Shown in pieces: positions 38,034 to 42,155 of a stretch of 42,155 nt of DNA (within the stretch, counting starts at the first letter, position 1; every line of letters starts with the position of its first letter). A program made the translations under genes and the position numbers. The stretch is from a virus. The stretch covers positions 1 through 42,155 of IMG/VR virus record IMGVR_UViG_3300042527_000927. One strand, written 5' to 3'. The notes beneath the pieces were generated by a model. It saw only the letters and a program-made list of their open reading frames with translations. It searched no databases and was not told where the DNA came from.

Positions 38034-38330
38034 ATGAGATTTCTTCATGTTTTGGCTGCCGCAGCTCTCGGCACCGGCGCTTGCCAGCCGCAGCCGGCCC
38101 AGGCCTACAGCCTGACCACGGCGGCCTGGGCCTCAGCAGGTTCGATCTGCCAAGTCATGGCCGCTGGCTTTTCGATGCCTGAGGCCGTTCGCATCGGCCT
38201 CACCGACAGCCTGATGCTGTGGTCGGCTGAGATGCAGCATCCGGCCTTTTCTCGGCTCATGGCCGCGGAGGTGGTGCGGCGATGCCCAGATCTGCTGCGC
38301 TCGGCTCCAGGGGGAGGGACGCAGCTGTGA
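38034..38330 (+). CDS. Secreted small protein, likely moron
   Basis: A 98-residue protein with a signal peptide: MRFLHVLAAAALGTGACQPQ, with likely cleavage after AQA near residue 24. The mature part (GSICQVMAAGFSMPEAV, LMLWSAEMQHPAFSRLM and a Cys in RRCPDLL) has two Cys and a helical pattern. I know it only as the kind of small exported hypothetical protein of cyanobacteria; its function is unknown. On the plus strand, with the HTH gene overlapping by 4 nt (GTGA). Confidence 0.7.
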   Translation: MRFLHVLAAAALGTGACQPQPAQAYSLTTAAWASAGSICQVMAAGFSMPEAVRIGLTDSLMLWSAEMQHPAFSRLMAAEVVRRCPDLLRSAPGGGTQL

Positions 38331-38572
38331 GCCAGGGGAAGGCCTCAACCGCTGCACGACCTCAGAATCTGCTGCTGACAGTGGCCGATGCCGCGGAAGC
38401 GTTGAGTGTGAGCGAGAAGTACATCAGGCGCCTGACTCTGCGCGATGCACTGCAACAGCGCCTGATCAGCTACGCGGCTGAGGTGCGATCGGGTCACCAC
38501 CAGGCCCCACCGTCACCGACCGCAGCACCGCCGCAAACAGCACCCGTTGCTGTTCAGGTGTCGCGCCATTGA
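38327..38572 (+). CDS. Excisionase-like helix-turn-helix protein
   Basis: An 81-residue protein from GTG 38327, with GGGGGAGGGA just before it. LLLTVADAAEALSVSEKYI is the HTH_17/excisionase pattern (TVADAAEALSVSEKYIRR). It is coupled to the secreted gene and overlaps the recombinase 3' end by 107 bases on the other strand, so the last third may be non-coding in origin. With the adjacent recombinase it could be a recombination directionality factor. The Pro/Ala tail is not part of the fold. Confidence 0.6.
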   Translation: MSQGKASTAARPQNLLLTVADAAEALSVSEKYIRRLTLRDALQQRLISYAAEVRSGHHQAPPSPTAAPPQTAPVAVQVSRH

Positions 38573-39782
38573 AGAACCACGGATCCTGCAGCGCTGAATA
38601 GGCAGCAGGATCAATGGCCGGTTGCTCCACGCGCTGCTCCGTCTCGATTCGCTGCCGCTGCTCCGCCACTGCTGCCGCCATCGCCCGGTTGTCCGGGTTA
38701 CGGGCCGCCATCCGCTCCATCAGCTCCAGCTCGCCGCGCATCGCTGCCAGTGCTGGATCTTCTGCTGCTGGTTCGCTCAGCACGGCCGCTAGTCGCCGCG
38801 CCTCAGCCACGCACGCCTCGACAACTACCGGAAGGATTCGATCCTCCCTGGCTCCGCCACGGGCATCGCAGAGCCGGTGCCGGCACCGCCACCACGCCAC
38901 GCCGTTCGATGTGTTTCGTCGCAGCAGGTGGCCGCAGGATGCGCACCGCAGCAGCCCCGTCAGCCCGTGCCGGGTCTCGGTGGTGCCCGCTGCCTTGAAC
39001 CGGTTGGTGGGTCGCTGCAGCAGTGCGGCCAGCTCCCGCCAGTCCTGTTCGCTGATTAGTGCCGGGTGCTGGTCGTAGTGGATCTCACCCCACTGCCGCC
39101 GCCAGCCCTTGCCGCTGCCCCTGTCGAGCTGGTGGCCGATGTGCCCGCGGATCACGGGATTCACGAACCACGCCTGCAGGTTGGTGGCGGCCGGCGTCCA
39201 CGCGCACCACTGCGGCATGGAGCGGGCCACCGCCGCAAAGCTCGCCAGCCGCCGCAGCTCACGCAACACGCGCAACGCCTCCCCCCAGTGCTCAGGGTGC
39301 GGCTCCAGCCGATGGCCTGGCCCGTTCTGGTAGCCGAAGGGCTTGCGCCGCCTGAGGTGCCGTCCCTCGGCGCGGTAGACGGTGAACTGGCGACGTAGGC
39401 GCATCGAGAGCATGCGCGATTCCATCTCCGCCAGGCCCGTCTGCAGCCTGGCCATCAGGAACCCCTGAGGAGTCGCCGTCTCGATCGCGCCACCGTCCAG
39501 GGCCCGAACCGTGACGCCCCGCGCCTCGCACTGGGCCAGCAGGGCGTCGGTGTAGGCCGCATCACGCCCCAGTCGGTCCACGCGGGTCACCAGCAGCTCC
39601 GAGACCTCGCCGGCCTGCACCATCGCCATCAGCTCCAGCAGTCCGTCCCGATCCGAGCTGCGGCCTGTTTCTATGTCGGTGATCACACGGCTGCAGCCGG
39701 CGGCATTGAGGCGGCTGACCTGGGCGGGGAGGGCGTCGGCCTGATCGTCCTTGCTGACGCGGGCGTAGCCGATGGCAGCCAT
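38466..39782 (-). CDS. Serine recombinase (integrase type)
   Basis: A 438-residue protein. N-terminal resolvase domain (about 1-135): IGYARVSKDDQ with the nucleophile Ser 10 and Arg 8, then LLVTRVDRLGRD. A recombinase domain follows (about 150-260), and a zinc ribbon near 280-305 (LLRCASCGHLLRR with Cys 280 and 283; WWRCRHRLC, Cys 300 and 305). It is shorter than most large serine integrases and lacks an obvious long coiled coil. Serine integrases insert phage DNA at attP/attB. No good ribosome-binding site is seen. The 5' end faces the 39783-39945 gap, which carries a dyad. Confidence 0.88.
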   Translation of the reverse strand: MAAIGYARVSKDDQADALPAQVSRLNAAGCSRVITDIETGRSSDRDGLLELMAMVQAGEVSELLVTRVDRLGRDAAYTDALLAQCEARGVTVRALDGGAIETATPQGFLMARLQTGLAEMESRMLSMRLRRQFTVYRAEGRHLRRRKPFGYQNGPGHRLEPHPEHWGEALRVLRELRRLASFAAVARSMPQWCAWTPAATNLQAWFVNPVIRGHIGHQLDRGSGKGWRRQWGEIHYDQHPALISEQDWRELAALLQRPTNRFKAAGTTETRHGLTGLLRCASCGHLLRRNTSNGVAWWRCRHRLCDARGGAREDRILPVVVEACVAEARRLAAVLSEPAAEDPALAAMRGELELMERMAARNPDNRAMAAAVAEQRQRIETEQRVEQPAIDPAAYSALQDPWFFNGATPEQQRVLFAAVLRSVTVGPGGDPIAPQPRS

Positions 39783-39817
39783 AGGATCAGCCCAGAACGG
39801 CCGCTCACACTACCCTG

Positions 39818-39846
39818 CGCTATGGACACTTTTTCCTTAGATAGCG
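39818..39846. other. Candidate attP-like dyad next to the recombinase gene
   Basis: CGCTAT and its complement ATAGCG flank a 17-nt AT-rich centre with five T in a row. It lies 35 bases before the recombinase start, where attP of serine integrases is commonly found. No second att copy can be recognised in the window. Confidence 0.25.
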
Positions 39847-39945
39847 GCAGCAGAGCGCTCGATTCGTGGTAGGGTCTGCCTATCGGAAGCGCCGGGCAAG
39901 GCCCGCCACCGATCACCCCATCGCCCGGCACTGGCCGGAGGAACC

Positions 39946-40320
39946 ATGGCAACCAATCTCACCACTATTGCCGGCACCGCAGGCCGCATCTCCGGCACCA
40001 CCGCCCGGGGCCTGCTCTGGCTCAACGAACAGATCGACTGGGCCGAGGTAGCCCAGATCGTGCTACGCGGACTGCAGGTTTTGATCGTGCTCACCCTGCT
40101 GGCAGGTCATTACTGCCGCCGAGCCTGGGATCACCTGCCTGCGCTCAGTGAGCAGCTGGGCCGCTGGTATGCCGGCCTGATGGCGCCCGCTGCTGTTGAG
40201 CTTGCCTCCGCGCCAGTGACGCAGATGCAGCTCCTGCTGGCGCCGATCACGGCCACAATGGCCGCGGCCCGAGAGGCACTGGAGCGGCTTGTGCGGCGCC
40301 TCTATCCCGTGCTGGCCTGA
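39946..40320 (+). CDS. Small membrane protein, likely lysogeny or moron gene
   Basis: A 124-residue protein with GGAGGA four bases before the ATG. One hydrophobic span (about 34-57, VAQIVLRGLQVLIVLTLLAG) is followed by a helical part with a weak hydrophobic stretch (about 90-107). Its stop (TGA, 40318-40320) abuts the stop of the minor head gene (40321-40323), together TGATCA. Transcribed divergently from the recombinase across a 163-base gap. A superinfection-exclusion role is possible, on position only. Confidence 0.65.
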   Translation: MATNLTTIAGTAGRISGTTARGLLWLNEQIDWAEVAQIVLRGLQVLIVLTLLAGHYCRRAWDHLPALSEQLGRWYAGLMAPAAVELASAPVTQMQLLLAPITATMAAAREALERLVRRLYPVLA

Positions 40321-41706
40321 TCACACCTCCAGCTCCGCCACCTCAGTGACCATGGCCTCGTAGGCCTCGCGAGCGGCGGCATTGATCCATCCCCTGGAGG
40401 GGGTCCACACCGGATCCCCTGATGGCCAGGGCCTGGCGCCGCCGTTTGCCGGGTTGTTGGCCTGGTTCGGCCGGGGTGTGGTGGCCGGCAGGGCGGTGCG
40501 CTCCATCAGCGGGAAGTCGCCCGGGCCGCGGGGCTCACCGGTGCCGCCGATCGGCCGCCAGGGCCTGCTGCTGGCCTGGTCGTACTTCTGCCGCGTCGCC
40601 GCGGCCAGGGCCTGCTGCTGCGCCTCCCATCGCTCGCCGCGGCCGCTGGCCAGCTCGTTCTGGATCACCAGGGCCTCGAGGGTGATCGGGGACAGGGCGC
40701 AACGGCAGTTCGGGTGCGCGGGGGTCTTCACGCTGCCGGCGTAGTAGAGGCATCCCATGCGGGGCGCACACCACTCACAGACCCGATCGTCGGCCGTGGC
40801 GACCCACCGCACAAAGCCGGCCCCAACACGGCGGAAAGTGCGCTCGCGGGCCTCGCCGGCGGCGATGTGGGTTTCGGTGCGTGCCACGGTCTCGGCCCGG
40901 TTGCGGAAGGCGTCGTTGATGTGGGGCAGGCGGGCCTTGAGGGTGCGGGCCAGCGTGCGGCTGTCCACGCCGGTGGCCAACTGGGTGGCGGTCTCGAACT
41001 GCACCGTGTCGCCCCAGTCACGCCACCAGCGGAAGAAGTAGTCCTTGGAGGCGCGCACCCGCTCATCGGTGGCAGTGTTGCGCTGGCGCCGGTAGTTGGC
41101 GCTGAGGCTCTGGAAGTCGCGCTCGGCCGCGGCGATGGTGGCGCCCATGTTGAGCAGCCTGGTGAAACTCTGGCCCTCCTGGTAGGGGCTGCCCGGGGCG
41201 GGCGCATCGGTGGGGGCCGGAGGGGCGGCGGGCGGCAGCTGGGGGTCCTGCAGGGCCGGGTGCCGGCCGGAGAGCACGGCGGCCGGGGGGAGCATGTCGC
41301 GCGAGAGCTCGAGGGCGTACTCGGTCCCCAGGTCCTGGGCCTTGTTGTAGAGCTCCGTGAGCTCACGGTTGAGGGCTGTGTTGGCGGCCCGGGCGGCCGG
41401 GAAGCGGTTGATGATCGCCTGCAGGTCCTGGGCGAGCTGGCCCTGTAGGTAGAGGCTGGCCTGGTTTTTCTGCAGGGGGGTGATGGGCACCGGGCCGCCG
41501 GGGGTGCTGCCGAGGAATGCGCCGGGGGTGGTGGCCGGGTCGTACTCGGGCTGCTCCGCGATCCGCTCCAGGCGATCGGTGATGCTTCGGATGGTGCGGC
41601 GCAGGGCCTCATCGAAGATCCCGCGCAGCTTGCGAAGCTGCCGATCCTCCAGGCCCCGCAACTGCTGGTCGAGCTCCTCGAGCAGCTCCAGGGACCGGTC
41701 AGCCAT
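40321..41706 (-). CDS. Minor head protein, phage Mu F-like (SPP1 gp7 family)
   Basis: A 461-residue protein. The C-terminal part (about 270-350) has the Mu F-like signature: ARTETHIAAGEARE, VATADDRVCEWCAPRMGCLY and THPNCRC-type text (PAHPNCRC), four Cys and one His in the zinc-like arrangement. The N-terminus is helical and Glu/Arg rich. These proteins enter the procapsid with the portal and aid head assembly. It begins 4 bases after the gene before it, so the portal gene is expected upstream, beyond the window. Confidence 0.85.
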   Translation of the reverse strand: MADRSLELLEELDQQLRGLEDRQLRKLRGIFDEALRRTIRSITDRLERIAEQPEYDPATTPGAFLGSTPGGPVPITPLQKNQASLYLQGQLAQDLQAIINRFPAARAANTALNRELTELYNKAQDLGTEYALELSRDMLPPAAVLSGRHPALQDPQLPPAAPPAPTDAPAPGSPYQEGQSFTRLLNMGATIAAAERDFQSLSANYRRQRNTATDERVRASKDYFFRWWRDWGDTVQFETATQLATGVDSRTLARTLKARLPHINDAFRNRAETVARTETHIAAGEARERTFRRVGAGFVRWVATADDRVCEWCAPRMGCLYYAGSVKTPAHPNCRCALSPITLEALVIQNELASGRGERWEAQQQALAAATRQKYDQASSRPWRPIGGTGEPRGPGDFPLMERTALPATTPRPNQANNPANGGARPWPSGDPVWTPSRGWINAAAREAYEAMVTEVAELEV

Positions 41707-41710
41707 GGGC

Positions 41711-41953
41711 TCAGATCCTCAGCCGGGCTTCTTGCACAGCCGCCGGAATGCCGCTCAGGAATGCCCCCAGCCAGCGCTGATCAGCCTCTGTCTGCGCCAG
41801 GGGGTAAAAGGCCTCAGCCATGGCTGCCACCGCTTCACGATCACGCCCGGTGGTTTTGGCCTTCAGGGCTGCCCACCTGACCACACCAGCACGATCGAGC
41901 TTCCGGCCCATGCCGCGGATGATCTCCTGGGCCTCGTCAATGGCTGCAGTCAT
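41711..41953 (-). CDS. Small head-region protein, unknown
   Basis: An 80-residue helical protein (IDEAQEIIRGMGRKLDRAGVV, AVAAMAEAFYPLAQTEADQRW). It shares one base with the previous stop and ends 4 bases before the Mu F-like gene. Possibly a head or packaging accessory. Confidence 0.6.
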   Translation of the reverse strand: MTAAIDEAQEIIRGMGRKLDRAGVVRWAALKAKTTGRDREAVAAMAEAFYPLAQTEADQRWLGAFLSGIPAAVQEARLRI

Positions 41954-42155
41954 CAGTACCTCTCATTGAACGCCAGTTTGCCATGCTTCACCATTGTTTG
42001 CCTTGCCTGAGTCACACTTGATTCCACCCAATCATGCAGTGCTGGGTGATACTGCTTCAGAGCGCGAGGGGCAAAAACCCACGCAGTGAAAGACTCGGCG
42101 AACAGCTCCTCTCGGTTTGTCAGTGAATACTTAGACGGCCCACGACCCTGATTCA
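41953..42155 (-). CDS. C-terminal end of a protein, possibly metallopeptidase-like, continues past window
   Basis: The frame is open from the right edge to a TGA at 41955-41953 and encodes 66 residues. SLTNREELFAESFTAWVFAP and YHPALHDWVE match, in my memory, the C-terminal helical lobe of phage-encoded zinc metallopeptidase-like domains, in which the Glu of FAES is the third zinc ligand. The upstream HExxH cannot be seen. The gene joins the next with one shared base. Low confidence in function. Confidence 0.55.
   Translation of the reverse strand, partial: NQGRGPSKYSLTNREELFAESFTAWVFAPRALKQYHPALHDWVESSVTQARQTMVKHGKLAFNERY

Noticed and set aside
39783-39945. A strong plus-strand promoter (TAGGGT region) for the 39946 gene
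   Set aside because: No -35 with proper spacing could be paired, so no promoter is called.
1-42155. CRISPR arrays, tRNA or rRNA genes
   Set aside because: No spaced repeat arrays and no tRNA cloverleaf or rRNA-like text were noticed on reading; a covariance search would settle tRNAs.

Overview
The window is a GC-rich stretch of a lambda-like (long, non-contractile tail) temperate phage. It contains nearly the whole virion module, transcribed right to left on the minus strand. It runs from a minor head protein at the right edge, through capsid, tail tube, tail chaperones, tape measure, tail tip and fibres, to a lysis cassette at the left. Portal and terminase are not seen and presumably lie beyond the right edge. 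A picocyanobacterial host (Synechococcus/Cyanobium type) is my best inference. It rests on the high GC, the style of the small secreted proteins and one perfect match to the cyanobacterial LexA-box consensus; none of these is decisive.

Layout. 1-3367: end of a peptidase M15 gene (+), a broken HNH endonuclease gene, a two-domain endolysin (lysozyme-like plus L,D-transpeptidase), three small putative holin/spanin-like genes and a 52-residue ORF. 3370-15060: a very large fibre protein, unknown structural genes, a second tail-tube-like protein, tail-tip protein J, an NlpC/P60 protein and an L-like protein. 15060-21797: an 1800-residue tape measure with two peptidoglycan-hydrolase-like domains. 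Before it comes a lambda-style G/GT chaperone pair using a G GGA AAG slippery heptamer and an 8-bp GC hairpin. 21797-24003: an island holding a KilA-N protein with its own LexA-box-like promoter, a divergent membrane-anchored protein and one or two small genes, closed off by a strong terminator. 24034-30231: major tail protein, tail completion proteins, DUF4054 connector, DUF2184 major capsid protein, cement protein and a DUF2213 protease-scaffold.

30307-37933: a small Cro-like regulator (+), a frameshifted small gene, a ParB-like protein with a duplicated four-cysteine motif, two helical proteins, and a tail-fibre cassette with a 108-bp direct repeat and a 22-bp perfect inverted repeat. 37934-40320: a secreted protein, an excisionase-like HTH protein, a serine recombinase with a possible att dyad, and a membrane protein. 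40321-42155: a Mu F-like minor head protein, a small gene and the end of another gene.

Almost all structural genes overlap by 1 or 4 nt (ATGA, GTGA or TGATG junctions), which implies long co-transcripts and translational coupling. The plus-strand genes within the block look like lysogeny or cargo genes (morons). Because phage structural genes lie on both sides of the integrase, the sequence is probably the free (non-integrated) arrangement of the genome, or the integrase group is a nested element.
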